Below, in pieces: positions 32,819 through 41,960 of a stretch of DNA of 64,000 nucleotides. The DNA is taken from the NCBI GenBank assembly GCA_027487385.1, contig JAIYDS010000090.1, forward strand, positions 1 to 64,000, in the 5' to 3' direction. The notes under the pieces are model-generated. The model did not search any database. It worked only from the letters and a program-made list of their open reading frames with translations, and was not told the origin of the DNA. Numbering within the stretch: the first letter of the stretch is position 1; each line of letters opens with the position of its first letter. Source of the stretch: Acetobacteraceae bacterium. Its GTDB lineage: Bacteria; Pseudomonadota; Alphaproteobacteria; Acetobacterales; Acetobacteraceae. A program made the translations under genes and the position numbers.

Positions 32819-34129
32819 ATGAGCACTCCGAAGCAGATCGGCCTCGGCCTCTCCATGCGTTATCTCGGCTACCACGCCGCAGCCTGGCGACACCCTTCCG
32901 CCGACCCGGACGCAGCGTCCAAGTTCAGCCACTACAAATATATCGCCCAGACCGCAGAGGCCGCGCGGCTCGACATGGTGTTCCTGGCCGACGGCATCGG
33001 TCTGCGCACCCCAGACACACCACCCGGCGCGCTCCAGCGTTCGCATCAAACCTTCGAGCTTGAGCCGCTGACGCTCCTCTCGGCACTTTCCTCCGTGACG
33101 ACGCATATCGGCCTCGTCGCCACGGCCTCGACCACCTACAACGAACCTTATCACGTGGCTCGCAAATGGGCCTCGCTGGACCATCTGAGCGGCGGGCGCG
33201 CGGGATGGAACATCGTCACCTCCTGGTCGGAGATCGAGGCCCGCAACTTCGGGCGCGAAAAGCACATGGAATACAACCTGCGCTATGAGCGCGCGGCCGA
33301 GTTCGTCGAGGTTGTGAAAGGGCTCTGGGACAGTTGGGAGGAGGATGCCGGGGTCTTCGACAAGGCGAGTGGCATCCTGCTCGACACGTCGAAGATGCAC
33401 ACGCTCTTTCACAAGGGAAAGCACTTTCAGGTCGAGGGGCCGTTGACTATCAAACGCACGCCACAGGGCCGCCCGGTGATGGTCCAGGCAGGTGCCGCGC
33501 AGCAGGGAATGGCGATCGCGGCGCAGAGCGCGGACGTGGTCTATTCTTCCCATTTCGACATCGAGGCCGGGCGCTCTTACTACGCCGACCTCAAGGCCCG
33601 TCTTCCGAAATACGGGCGCGAGCCGGACAGCCTGAAGATCATGCCCGGCGTCACTCTCTTCATCGGCCGCACGCGCGCAGAGGCGAAGGCGCAATACGAC
33701 CAGCTGAACGAGTTGGTCGCGCCAGAGCTTGGCCTGTCCTATCTCTACCAGCAGTTTGGCGACCTCAGTGGCCACGACCTTGACGGTCCGGTGCCTGAGC
33801 CACCGGATCCGCGAATCAAGAGCATGGCGGCAAAGCTGCTTGCGCTCGCGCGGCGCGATAATCTGACGATCCGGCAGCTCTACGCCACCATCACGCCGGG
33901 CTTCGGCGGCCGGTGTGTGATCGGCACCGCGAAGGACATCGTGGACGACATGCAGGAATGGATCGAAGGCGGAGCGGCGGATGGATTCAACCTCTGTCCG
34001 CCGGTTCTGCCGCTGGGGCTGGATCAGTTCGTGGAGTTCGTGCTCCCGGAGCTGCGCGCGCGGTATGTTTCGCACGCAATATGCCGGGCCAACGCTGCGG
34101 GAAAACCTGGGACTGGTGCCACCGGCTAA
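32819..34129 (+). CDS. NtaA/DszA-type flavin-dependent monooxygenase
   Basis: A 436-residue bacterial-luciferase-like monooxygenase: TTHIGLVATASTTYNEPYHVARKWASLDHLSGGRAGWNIVTS is the family core, with NFGREKHMEYNLRYERAAEF, QAGAAQQGM, and GTAKDIVDDMQEWIEGGAADGFNLCPP. It uses reduced FMN from a separate reductase to oxygenate sulfur or nitrogen compounds. No FMN reductase is visible nearby. Flanking cassette fragments suggest it sits in inserted or rearranged DNA. Confidence 0.85.
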   Translation: MSTPKQIGLGLSMRYLGYHAAAWRHPSADPDAASKFSHYKYIAQTAEAARLDMVFLADGIGLRTPDTPPGALQRSHQTFELEPLTLLSALSSVTTHIGLVATASTTYNEPYHVARKWASLDHLSGGRAGWNIVTSWSEIEARNFGREKHMEYNLRYERAAEFVEVVKGLWDSWEEDAGVFDKASGILLDTSKMHTLFHKGKHFQVEGPLTIKRTPQGRPVMVQAGAAQQGMAIAAQSADVVYSSHFDIEAGRSYYADLKARLPKYGREPDSLKIMPGVTLFIGRTRAEAKAQYDQLNELVAPELGLSYLYQQFGDLSGHDLDGPVPEPPDPRIKSMAAKLLALARRDNLTIRQLYATITPGFGGRCVIGTAKDIVDDMQEWIEGGAADGFNLCPPVLPLGLDQFVEFVLPELRARYVSHAICRANAAGKPGTGATG

Positions 34130-34168
34130 CCGCTACGCATCCAACCCGTAGCCCCTAGTAGCGCCAAA

Positions 34169-34252
34169 GGCGGAAGACCGTCGTGACGCCGATGACCGAT
34201 GGCGCGGTTCGGTCACGACGCGCGCCGGTTCGGTGCTATTGAAGGCGCTGGC
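34169..34252 (+). pseudogene. N-terminal fragment of the cassette HTH-like gene
   Basis: The DNA GGAAGACCGTCGTGACGCCG onward is nearly identical to 29869 onward (GRKTVVTPMTDGA), then frame-disrupted before reaching an ALVKALA-like end. It abuts the end of the NACHT-like gene. Confidence 0.65.
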
Positions 34253-34260
34253 AACCTTGG

Positions 34261-36075
34261 TTACCCCGCAGCCTTGCGCCGCCGCCGAGGCTGGCGGGGC
34301 GTAGGTGTTGAACGCCGAGCGGAAGGCGCCAAGGGCGGCGAGACGTCCATGACCACTACGCGCACGGCGTCGCCGGACTCATTCACTAGGTTTTGTAGAG
34401 CACCCTCGAGCGCCACCGGATTCGAGATGATGTCGCCGGATCCTGGGTGCGCCAGTCTTTTCAACCCGCACCAGAAGACGAGGTACACGCCCCGCCCTGC
34501 GGACGACGGTTCGCGAGCGTAGCCTTCGCCGAGTTGGTCTCTCCAAGCTGTCCAAAGCTCGGGGTGCCACTCCCCCTTCGCCTCAATGGGCAGCGTGCAC
34601 GCGCGCAGTAGGGCCGGAATGGCACCGGCGCGCCCGTCTTCGGGCACTGAGGCGTCGAGCACGACACTGGAGAGGGTCGGGGCCAGTTCAGGCAATGCTT
34701 GGCCATCCGACAGCGCCTCGAGCACGCACCACGCGAGTTGTCCCGGCCACGGCCGGCTTTCGAGGATCTCGCGTAAGGCGCCGGCCAGGGCGGGCGAGGC
34801 GAGCGCCGCCAGGCGCGCCTCGCCCCACAGGTCGCTGCGGAAGAAGGGGTCGCGGCGCTCGAGATCGGCGAGCGCGCCAAGTAGAGCGTGCAGCGCGGCA
34901 GGGCCGAACTCGCTCGGGTCGCCGTAGGCCAGGACGCCGTAGGGGTCGAGGCGCACGAGGCTTTCCGCTCGCGAAGGCAGCAGCGTGGCGACCCAGGCGA
35001 ACAGTCCCCGCAGCGATGGGTGCGGCTCTGGGTTGCGCCCGCACAGGAGGGCCTCGACCCGTCGCAGCGGAAGGCCGCGCTCCCCCACTCGGCGCGCGAG
35101 GAACCGTGCTGCGAGGAACTCCGCCACGGTGCGATGCTGGGGCGCGAAGCGGCCCTCTCCAACTCCGGAAAAGAGCCGCGAGGCGAGCGCGGCGCGCAGT
35201 GCGTCTCCGTTCGTTCCCTCCGGATCAAGGTCATCTAGCGACACATCTCGCTGGTCGGTCGACGAATCGAGCGACACCGCGTCGCGGTCAGCAAGAAGCA
35301 ACGCGGAGCACGCGAGCCCGGCCGCGTCGAGCAAGGCGGCAGGCGGTGGCGGACGGCCCGCGTGGTGCAGCCGAGGCCGCTCACGGTTGGCCTCTCGGGC
35401 GAGGAGATCCGCAGCCGTTTCGTACAAGGTCCGGCGCGACGAAGGGAGGCCGCCTCCCCTTGAGGCGACGTCCAGCATGAGAAGCAGGGTTTGGGGGTTG
35501 CGGAGGAGGGGAGTGAGCCGCGCTTCCTCCACCTGCTGGAGAAACTCGGCGGGATCCTGCCCACCGGCACGGACGAGCGCCTCGACGCCTGCGTCGTCTA
35601 GCGGGAGCAACCGGACACGGAGTAGGGGGCGGCTGCCCGCTGCGTCTCTCAGCACTCGCGTGCCGGCAAGCGCAGCCCAGTCCACCGGTCGGCACGAAAG
35701 CCAGAAGCGGGGTTGGCCGCATTCGTGCAACTTCCATGCGACAGCGTCGGCTGGGTTCGATGGCCCGCCGGCAAGCGCCTCGTCCAGCGCGTCCAGGATA
35801 AGCGGCGTGCCGGGCGTTACCCAACCGGTCGGCCTTGCCAGGAATTGGCGAACCGGGACGAAGATGCCGCCGCAGACGCTTGCCGCCTCCACCATACAGG
35901 TTGTCTTGCCGCTACCAGGGTCGCCTAGGATCAGGACGCACACGTCGTCGGGGAGGTCCCGCAAGCGAAGAGAGCGGCGCTCCGAGCGTGGGTCATCTTC
36001 AACGATCTCGACTGTCCGCTCCACGCTAAGTGCGGCGCCGACAAGGCGTACTTGGGAACCACCATCTGACGACAT
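34261..36075 (-). CDS. NACHT/STAND-like NTPase, probably C-terminally truncated
   Basis: A 604-residue protein. The P-loop GDPGSGKTTCM lies near residue 55 and a NACHT-style Walker B LILDALDEAL near residue 90. A helical region (LLRNPQTLLLMLDVA) and leucine-rich alpha repeats follow. The protein ends in a basic low-complexity tail (RRSTPTPRQPRRRR) that runs into element debris at 34252, so the natural C-terminus is probably lost. Bacterial NACHT proteins often act in phage defence, with sensing by C-terminal repeats. No effector domain is visible, so a present function is doubtful. Start at 36075. Confidence 0.7.
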   Translation of the reverse strand: MSSDGGSQVRLVGAALSVERTVEIVEDDPRSERRSLRLRDLPDDVCVLILGDPGSGKTTCMVEAASVCGGIFVPVRQFLARPTGWVTPGTPLILDALDEALAGGPSNPADAVAWKLHECGQPRFWLSCRPVDWAALAGTRVLRDAAGSRPLLRVRLLPLDDAGVEALVRAGGQDPAEFLQQVEEARLTPLLRNPQTLLLMLDVASRGGGLPSSRRTLYETAADLLAREANRERPRLHHAGRPPPPAALLDAAGLACSALLLADRDAVSLDSSTDQRDVSLDDLDPEGTNGDALRAALASRLFSGVGEGRFAPQHRTVAEFLAARFLARRVGERGLPLRRVEALLCGRNPEPHPSLRGLFAWVATLLPSRAESLVRLDPYGVLAYGDPSEFGPAALHALLGALADLERRDPFFRSDLWGEARLAALASPALAGALREILESRPWPGQLAWCVLEALSDGQALPELAPTLSSVVLDASVPEDGRAGAIPALLRACTLPIEAKGEWHPELWTAWRDQLGEGYAREPSSAGRGVYLVFWCGLKRLAHPGSGDIISNPVALEGALQNLVNESGDAVRVVVMDVSPPLAPSARRSTPTPRQPRRRRKAAG

Positions 36076-36629
36076 GCTTTTACGGCACCAGAGACGGCTC
36101 GGCGGCCAGGCCCTCGGTTCCTGCAAACGGAACCACCCGACTTCCACGCAGCAAGTTCAGGACAACCGGCATGCTATCCAAGTTAGCATGCAAAGGCGAC
36201 GCTGCCCCAACTCCTGGGCGAACACAGCGGCTTTCTTCCTCCAGTATCTTTCGCTAGGCGGTCGGGTTGCGGAGTCCCCCCAAGCTCAGCGCGAAGAAAT
36301 TATCATAAAATCAATGAGATAAAGCTCGATGGTTAAATCGGGCTACCCCCGAGCTTCGGAGACTTTCGCGCCGCTGGAGAGTGCTTTCCGGGTTCGTTGC
36401 GTTCTCCAACCCCAAGCCACCACGCCACAACGCCAGGAAAACTGCGGTTCACGGCGCCGTTTGATACGTGGTGAATGGTGGTTCGGGGAGATACTGGAGC
36501 AGCAGTGGCAACCGGAATCCAACCTTCGCTGGGTCCCGTGAGACGCGTCACGCTGGCTGAGACGTTTTCCGAAGTGCAAGCCTACGCGGCCGCGGTGTTG
36601 CAGCAATCGTCGGCAGGGCCAGGGTCAGA
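36076..36629. other. Intergenic region upstream of the NACHT-like gene; one short dispersed repeat
   Basis: No gene is supported. Bases 36493-36535 resemble 1778-1820 (about four in five bases alike, beginning ACTGGAGCAGC). The stretch near 36290-36320 is AT-rich and could hold a promoter. It ends at the IS256 remnant. Confidence 0.5.
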
Positions 36630-36985
36630 CTAGCTCACTGCGCATCGGAACGAGCCACGCAGCCAGCGCCCACAGCACCCGGCGCGTGATGGTGCCCGAG
36701 AGTTTGGCTGAAGCGACCTGCGCCTCCATCTGCCAGGGTCGACGCGCGGGCGCGGCAGCACGGCCCTCGGTCCGTCCCATCCGCCCCCGCGCAGTAGCGC
36801 CCGCGGCACCGCGATCTCTATCGGCCCGAATGAGCCGGGCAGCTGGAGGCTCCGATGCCGGTGGCCCGACGTGCCGCCGTGCTCGTAGCGGGCGCGCTCC
36901 AGCCCCGAAGCCACCTCCTGTTCGACCAGTTCCTTGATCAGCGCGCAGATCCGGCCCCGGATCCCGCTATCAATCGGACCAACGT
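36630..36985 (-). pseudogene. Frameshifted N-terminal piece of an IS256-family transposase
   Basis: The minus strand reads ALIKELVEQEVASGLERARYE and LPGSFGPIEIAVPRALL, the N-terminal signature of IS256/MULE transposases. Homology continues in another frame (KLSGTITRRVLWALAAWLV). No DDE catalytic region is present. It lies just left of the thirteen-gene operon and may mark how that operon arrived. Confidence 0.65.
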
Positions 36986-37146
36986 TGGCTTCCCCGGAAA
37001 AAATGGTGGACGGCACCGCCCCCCCAATGCTGTCCTTATCCCCGGCGGTCCTCGCCCAGTATGGCTGCGGTGGGCATCGTGTGTTGCAAACGGCAGAGAC
37101 TATACAATCGTGTTTCCCACCACTTCCGCGACGGCACCCTGGGGAG

Positions 37147-37926
37147 ATGACTGATCCTTCTGATCCCGCGCTAGGCGCAGGAACTGGTGCCGATCGCCAT
37201 CTAATGGCGCAGGTGTTCGACGAACTCGACCTCGACGCCTGGCGCCAAGAGCTTACCGTTGGGCGCGCCCAAAGGGCGGCAGAACTCATCACAAAGCTCG
37301 CCGCCTTGCGCCAGGGATCATCGGTCGTCGACTTCGGCTGCGGATCAGGCGCCATCGCGCACGCGCTGGCCTCTACAGGCATCTCAGTATGTGGCATAGA
37401 TCGAAGCGAAGCGGCGATCATAGAAGCACGCGCTGGAGCACCCGCGTTGTGTTCGTTTGAGCACGCTGACTGGCTTGAGCTGACGCTGGAGCGGAGCTTC
37501 GATTGCGCCCTCTTCTGGTACACAACTTTATGCGCCGGAACAGAGCGCGACATAAGCGCCTTGCGTATGGCGCGAAGGCAGCTGAAGTCCGGCGGCGTGC
37601 TTCTCCTCGAAACACGCAACTGGGACCGTCAGCCGCGACAGTTTGATATCCGGTCAGACCGCGCTGGCCCCGATTTCGTCCTGACCGAAACGCACCGCTA
37701 CGATGCCGCGTCCGGCGTGCAGACTACCGAGCAGACATTTGAATTTGTGGATCGTCTGATCTCGCGCGTCTACCAAACGCGGCGTTACTCTTTCCTGGAT
37801 CTGCGCACGATGTGTCTTGAGGCTGGGTTCGAGCAGGTCGAAGCCTTCGATGAGACAAACGCGGAACTCTCGAACGAGAGTGAGCGCCTCATCCTGCGCG
37901 CCCGAGCCAACGGGTGCTCGCGATGA
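37147..37926 (+). CDS. Class I SAM-dependent methyltransferase (operon gene 1)
   Basis: About 259 residues. The SAM-binding motif I is VVDFGCGSGAIAHAL near residue 60, then the acidic loop CGIDRSEAAI, and motif IV region FDCALFWYTTLC. The substrate class (O-, N- or C-) cannot be read. Met at 37147 has GGGGAG directly adjoining it; Met at 37204 is a credible alternative. It opens a thirteen-gene rightward operon, and its stop overlaps the next start (ATGA). Confidence 0.8.
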   Translation: MTDPSDPALGAGTGADRHLMAQVFDELDLDAWRQELTVGRAQRAAELITKLAALRQGSSVVDFGCGSGAIAHALASTGISVCGIDRSEAAIIEARAGAPALCSFEHADWLELTLERSFDCALFWYTTLCAGTERDISALRMARRQLKSGGVLLLETRNWDRQPRQFDIRSDRAGPDFVLTETHRYDAASGVQTTEQTFEFVDRLISRVYQTRRYSFLDLRTMCLEAGFEQVEAFDETNAELSNESERLILRARANGCSR

Positions 37927-39140
37927 TCTTCCCGATAGCCTTGCGCCAAGGGCTTTCCGCCGAACACGCTGAAAGATGGCACGAATTTTATGCGCACGCG
38001 TCGGATCGTAACCGAAAGCGAGAAGATGGTATTTGGAGGCGCACACAAGAAAGCTGGAACGCCTCCGAATCCGGGTGGCAGTGCCCAAGTGATCAGCGAA
38101 GGCGCATCGTACACTACACCCACGAATACGACGTAGCGATTCGGGACGGCCAATTTTACCTTCTCATGACAAAGGCCTACGTGTATTTTTCTTTGTCATT
38201 ACCTGATGTGGAGTTGCGCCTCGAGATTTTGCGCATCAGATCAGCGCTAGAACGCGGCGGTTGGCGACCGGACGAGAAGGACGGCGTCACTGGATGGAGA
38301 TTCAAGGATCTGCGCTGCGACATCGTAGAGGCGGAGCAGCATGGTGAAGACATCCGTGCCGGCAGAGTGCTCCCAGCCAACTATCGCTCCGTGGACGTCA
38401 CCATTGGCACGCTGCGGTACGAGGAAGTTGATCATCGCCTGCCCTGGGAGGTTCTCGCCAAGGGCATGCGCCGAAAGGACGAACGCGAAAACCCGACCAT
38501 CATTCCCGATCTAAGTGCCTTGACCTCGCTTTGCCCCTTCCAGGTCGAACTCGGTTGCGGTGCGTCAATCGAGGCGGGCGTCCCACCTCTGCATCATCTG
38601 CACGAACTCTACCGCGTGACTGAAATGGACTCGGGCCGGTTCATTTTTGGAGGCGTCCACGACGATCTGATTGCGCGCCTGCTAATATCTCCAGGCCATG
38701 AATTTGCACGTCTTGGGACGCTTTTTACCGCGAGCTTCTTGGCAGAGCCGACGCCAGCCCATAACGCATTGCTTGCGCTGCGGAAGGCGGGACGGCTTGT
38801 CGGAGACATCATGACAAACAATTTCGACGGCCTCGCCCACCGCGTCGGTCTTCGCGAACACTTCCTGCGTCGCTACGACGAGACGATTCCTGACATTTCG
38901 CTCAAGACTGAAGCCAAGGCGCTGCTGGTTATCGGGAGCCATGCTGACCGCCGCCGGGTGCAGGCGCGCGCCCGTGCGCGTGGCATGAAAGTTATCTATC
39001 TCGACCCAGAGGGGTATTGGCTCGATGGGCGCTTTATCGAATATCCGCTCGAAGGACCGCGCAATGGCGACTTAGTTTGCCGCAAAGGAGCATCCGACGG
39101 TCTCACGGAATTATGCGCGTTGATGGGGATTGATCCGTGA
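37923..39140 (+). CDS. SIR2-like protein with an unassigned N-terminal domain (operon gene 2)
   Basis: A 405-residue protein. Residues about 1-190 form a domain I do not recognise (ALRQGLSAEHAERWHEFY). Residues 190-400 read as a divergent sirtuin fold: VELGCGASIEAGVPPL for the NAD-binding GAGxS loop, MTNNFDGLAHRVG for TQNIDGL, and ALLVIGSHADRRRVQ for the second nucleotide loop. The zinc Cys residues are absent and the catalytic His is not evident, so deacetylation is unlikely. NAD or ADP-ribose binding, or NAD hydrolysis, is the better guess. A Nudix gene follows directly. Confidence 0.65.
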   Translation: MIFPIALRQGLSAEHAERWHEFYAHASDRNRKREDGIWRRTQESWNASESGWQCPSDQRRRIVHYTHEYDVAIRDGQFYLLMTKAYVYFSLSLPDVELRLEILRIRSALERGGWRPDEKDGVTGWRFKDLRCDIVEAEQHGEDIRAGRVLPANYRSVDVTIGTLRYEEVDHRLPWEVLAKGMRRKDERENPTIIPDLSALTSLCPFQVELGCGASIEAGVPPLHHLHELYRVTEMDSGRFIFGGVHDDLIARLLISPGHEFARLGTLFTASFLAEPTPAHNALLALRKAGRLVGDIMTNNFDGLAHRVGLREHFLRRYDETIPDISLKTEAKALLVIGSHADRRRVQARARARGMKVIYLDPEGYWLDGRFIEYPLEGPRNGDLVCRKGASDGLTELCALMGIDP

Positions 39141-39874
39141 CGGCTGCGAACTTGCTTTCCGCGTCCGCGGTCTCGTTTCGACAAGCGTCCACCGATGAGG
39201 CGCTTCAGCGGGAATTGGCAGAGTGGTGGAGCGGCTGGGTCGCCGATCGCCCGCATCTGTACAATGGTGCATTGCTTGGGGTGCAATCGTGCGACGCGCG
39301 CGCCGATGGCGGCGTCGAGATCGTCTGGTTTGTGACAAGCTACGCTCACTACTTACAGCGTGCCACATCCTCGCCTGTGTCTTCACCCGCGCGCGCGCTC
39401 TTCTGCTCGCTCGCCCTCCTTTCCGCCTCGGGCTCCCTCGTAATCGGGCAGATGTCCGATCGTACCTCGTCTCCGGGCCGGCTCCAGTTGCCGGGCGGAA
39501 ACATCGACACAGAGCCTTCTGGCCACCTGTCGATCGGTCACTGCGCTCAAGAGGCGCGCCGTGAATTCGACGAAGAAACCGGAGTGCCAATTGATGGCAT
39601 GCCTATCAAGTTGTGGCGCATCAAGACTGGCGGTGCCCATGGCGATGTCGGGCTCATTTTTCTTTGCCGCTCCGCGCTCGCCGACGAAGACATTCAAGGC
39701 GCTTTTGCCGCTCACTTGAAGGCAAGCGACACGAAAGGCGAGTCCCCCGAATTCTCGCGCCTAGTCTTGATGCAGCCATCGCGCTTTCAGGCTGATGATG
39801 TGGGGCCTTGCGTAGATTATCTCCCAGCGGTGATGGCGCTGTTAGCGCGTCTGGACCCTGAGTTGCCCGCATGA
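39137..39874 (+). CDS. Nudix hydrolase-like protein (operon gene 3)
   Basis: A 245-residue protein with a GTG start overlapping the previous stop (GTGA). The Nudix box is recognisable but expanded: LQLPGGNIDTEP, then an insertion, then EARREFDEETGV, which fits the REUxEExGU core. Nudix enzymes cleave nucleoside diphosphates linked to another group, such as NDP-sugars, ADP-ribose or NAD. Placement after a SIR2-like gene points to ADP-ribose or a nucleotide sugar. A long N-terminal region (about 95 residues) is unassigned. Confidence 0.7.
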   Translation: MTAANLLSASAVSFRQASTDEALQRELAEWWSGWVADRPHLYNGALLGVQSCDARADGGVEIVWFVTSYAHYLQRATSSPVSSPARALFCSLALLSASGSLVIGQMSDRTSSPGRLQLPGGNIDTEPSGHLSIGHCAQEARREFDEETGVPIDGMPIKLWRIKTGGAHGDVGLIFLCRSALADEDIQGAFAAHLKASDTKGESPEFSRLVLMQPSRFQADDVGPCVDYLPAVMALLARLDPELPA

Positions 39875-40917
39875 CACAAGCCGTGCTCTTTCACACTCAT
39901 GGCCTCGGTCGCTTTGACTTCTCCGACCTAAACGAGATCGATTTGGTAGCCATCAATGAAATCGCACGGCGCCGTGACGTGCTCTTGTGCCCCACAATAT
40001 TTCTTACTGAATGCAAGTTGGACCACTTCGAGACACTGCTTTGCGCGTATGCGCAACAAGCGCAGTCATTAGAGCGCATTGTCGGCTGGGCCATCGAAGG
40101 ACCGATGCTCGGCTCTAAAGGCGGAACACCAGTCGGCGCCATATGGCGGCCAACAGCTGAACAATGGCGTCAAATGGCGCGGTGGTTTGACCTCGGCCTA
40201 AAATATATGGTGATGGCACCCGACATATTCATGCTCGGCGACGACATCGGCCGCGACATGCGATTCGCTGATCTGATCACGCTCATCTACGCATCGGGCG
40301 GCCGAATTGCCTTGGGTCACTTCGAAGGACAAAGCGCCGTAGAATCTGCGCGCCGTCTTGAAGCCGTCTTGGGCCACATAGAAGAACAGTTTAAGCCCTC
40401 ACCATACCTAGTTTTGACCGACCATCTATTTAACGACATGCCGCGCGCGTTCAAGCATGCCTTCCGCACATCTGCTGAAATGGCTGAACGGCGCGCCGAG
40501 CTTGCGCGGCATGAGGACCATGGGTGGCGGGCGGCGACGTTGGACGATCTCTTGGGGCATGTTCCCGCCGCCTTGCTACGCGCCGCCCGAGCAAAACGCC
40601 TTACGCCTTCGCTCAACTTTGACGGCGGACATGTCGATCTCGAAATATGTCGGCAAGTGGTGGCCTTTCTTGGCGCCAAGCGGCTCATCGCCATAACCGA
40701 TCATACCGAATTGTTGTCGCTGGGCGGCGAAGTCTTGCGATTGGATGCACATACGCGGCTGCTATATCGCAGCGATAGCGTCCTTGCTGCTAGCTTTGTG
40801 ACTCACGAGGAGCAGCGTGTTCACATGCGGAGCATTGGTATGAGTGAGGAGGCCATCTTTGCGGTGCAGCATGACGTGCCGCTAGAAGCCTTAAGGTACC
40901 GTCCGTGCAGGAAGTAG
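39871..40917 (+). CDS. NagA-like metal-dependent amidohydrolase (operon gene 4)
   Basis: A 348-residue protein with a TIM-barrel amidohydrolase pattern closest to N-acetylglucosamine-6-phosphate deacetylase: HTHG at residue 8, AIEGPMLG for the metal-binding Glu loop, ALGHFEGQ, DHLFNDMPRAF for the NagA HxFNAM segment, LNFDGGHVDLE, and AITDH for the catalytic Asp. It probably removes an N-acyl group from an amino sugar or related compound. It is translationally coupled to its neighbours. Confidence 0.65.
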   Translation: MTQAVLFHTHGLGRFDFSDLNEIDLVAINEIARRRDVLLCPTIFLTECKLDHFETLLCAYAQQAQSLERIVGWAIEGPMLGSKGGTPVGAIWRPTAEQWRQMARWFDLGLKYMVMAPDIFMLGDDIGRDMRFADLITLIYASGGRIALGHFEGQSAVESARRLEAVLGHIEEQFKPSPYLVLTDHLFNDMPRAFKHAFRTSAEMAERRAELARHEDHGWRAATLDDLLGHVPAALLRAARAKRLTPSLNFDGGHVDLEICRQVVAFLGAKRLIAITDHTELLSLGGEVLRLDAHTRLLYRSDSVLAASFVTHEEQRVHMRSIGMSEEAIFAVQHDVPLEALRYRPCRK

Positions 40918-41960
40918 AGATCTCTGATCCAATCTGGCCCCGCGATGCGCTTGATCGATTGTTCAGAGATTGCCTACCTTCGGCTTCGCTTCAGGTTGAA
41001 GGTGTTGTTCTATGCGCTGGCACTGGTGTTCGCATGGCACCGCTCACTGAGACGGTACCGAAACCGCTCCTGCCCGCTCTCAATTGTCCGCTTGTGATGT
41101 GGAATCTCCGGCTCCTCAGTACGATCACGAGTGTCGTCTCGATCAACACGCATCACTTGAGTGAGCGATTTGCCCCAATCGTCTCGATTGGAACGCGATA
41201 CAACATGTCAATGCAGTGCATACGGGAGACGAGTCTGTCTGGACCGTTTGGCGGCGTACGCGCCTGTTACCTGACCCGCTCAGCGCCCGAAGACATCGTC
41301 GTTCTGACTGGTGATGGATTTTTTCAGGCGGACTTGCCGGCGCTCCTTAGACACCATCGCAAACACCACGCCGACCTCACCATGGGAGTTGCTTCGGTGC
41401 CCGATGGATCTCGATATGGCGTGCTAAGCTCTGACGACAGCGGCCGCGTGTTGGCGATGCGCGAAAAGCCTCCGAACATAGGCGCCGTCTCTTCCGCAAG
41501 CTGTGGGGTCTACATTGTATCGCGTCGCGTGCTGGAGATGGTTCCAAGCGCAGGCGTACTGGATTGGATCGACATCGTCACTTTCTTGCTAAACAAGGGC
41601 AAGCTAGTCCTTGCCGCGCCGGTTGACCTCTGGCTTGACGCGGGGTCGCCCGCCGATCTGGTCGCTCTCAACCTGCGGCTTCTTGGTCATGAAACTGTTG
41701 ATCTGGTTGCAGAGCGAATGTCTCATCGTAAGGTACACGCTTGGTCTCAGGGTCCGCTGGCCGCTCTGGATCCGATCGAGGCCTGCCAAAATGTGCTCTT
41801 CGGTGCGGGCGCGACGTTCGACGCGGGCATCAGTCTCACCAACGTAGTCGTAGGAACACGCGCGCACATTGGCGCTGGCGCTATTCTCGAGGATGTCGTC
41901 GTGTTGCCTGACGCGCGGGTTCCGGCCAATGCGCGTGTGAGCGGGGCGGTGTGCCGGTAA
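40905..41960 (+). CDS. Sugar-phosphate nucleotidyltransferase (operon gene 5)
   Basis: A 351-residue protein. The signature loop CAGTGVRMAPLTETVPKPLLP starts near residue 37; the substrate and metal positions lie around LTGDGFF. The C-terminus has short hexapeptide-like repeats (GISLTNVVVGTRAHIGAGAILEDVVVLP), as in GlmU, GMPP and RmlA-like enzymes. It should join a sugar-1-phosphate to NTP. Start is GTG at 40905, 13 bases inside the preceding gene. Confidence 0.85.
   Translation: MQEVEISDPIWPRDALDRLFRDCLPSASLQVEGVVLCAGTGVRMAPLTETVPKPLLPALNCPLVMWNLRLLSTITSVVSINTHHLSERFAPIVSIGTRYNMSMQCIRETSLSGPFGGVRACYLTRSAPEDIVVLTGDGFFQADLPALLRHHRKHHADLTMGVASVPDGSRYGVLSSDDSGRVLAMREKPPNIGAVSSASCGVYIVSRRVLEMVPSAGVLDWIDIVTFLLNKGKLVLAAPVDLWLDAGSPADLVALNLRLLGHETVDLVAERMSHRKVHAWSQGPLAALDPIEACQNVLFGAGATFDAGISLTNVVVGTRAHIGAGAILEDVVVLPDARVPANARVSGAVCR

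Noticed and set aside
36630..37619. A 329-residue minus-strand frame as a full gene
   Set aside because: Only about 36630-36985 has IS256 homology; the rest is antisense to the methyltransferase.
34261..39874. NACHT and SIR2-like genes as one anti-phage system
   Set aside because: They are on opposite strands, separated by an IS256 remnant, and the SIR2-like gene is translationally coupled to biosynthetic genes.
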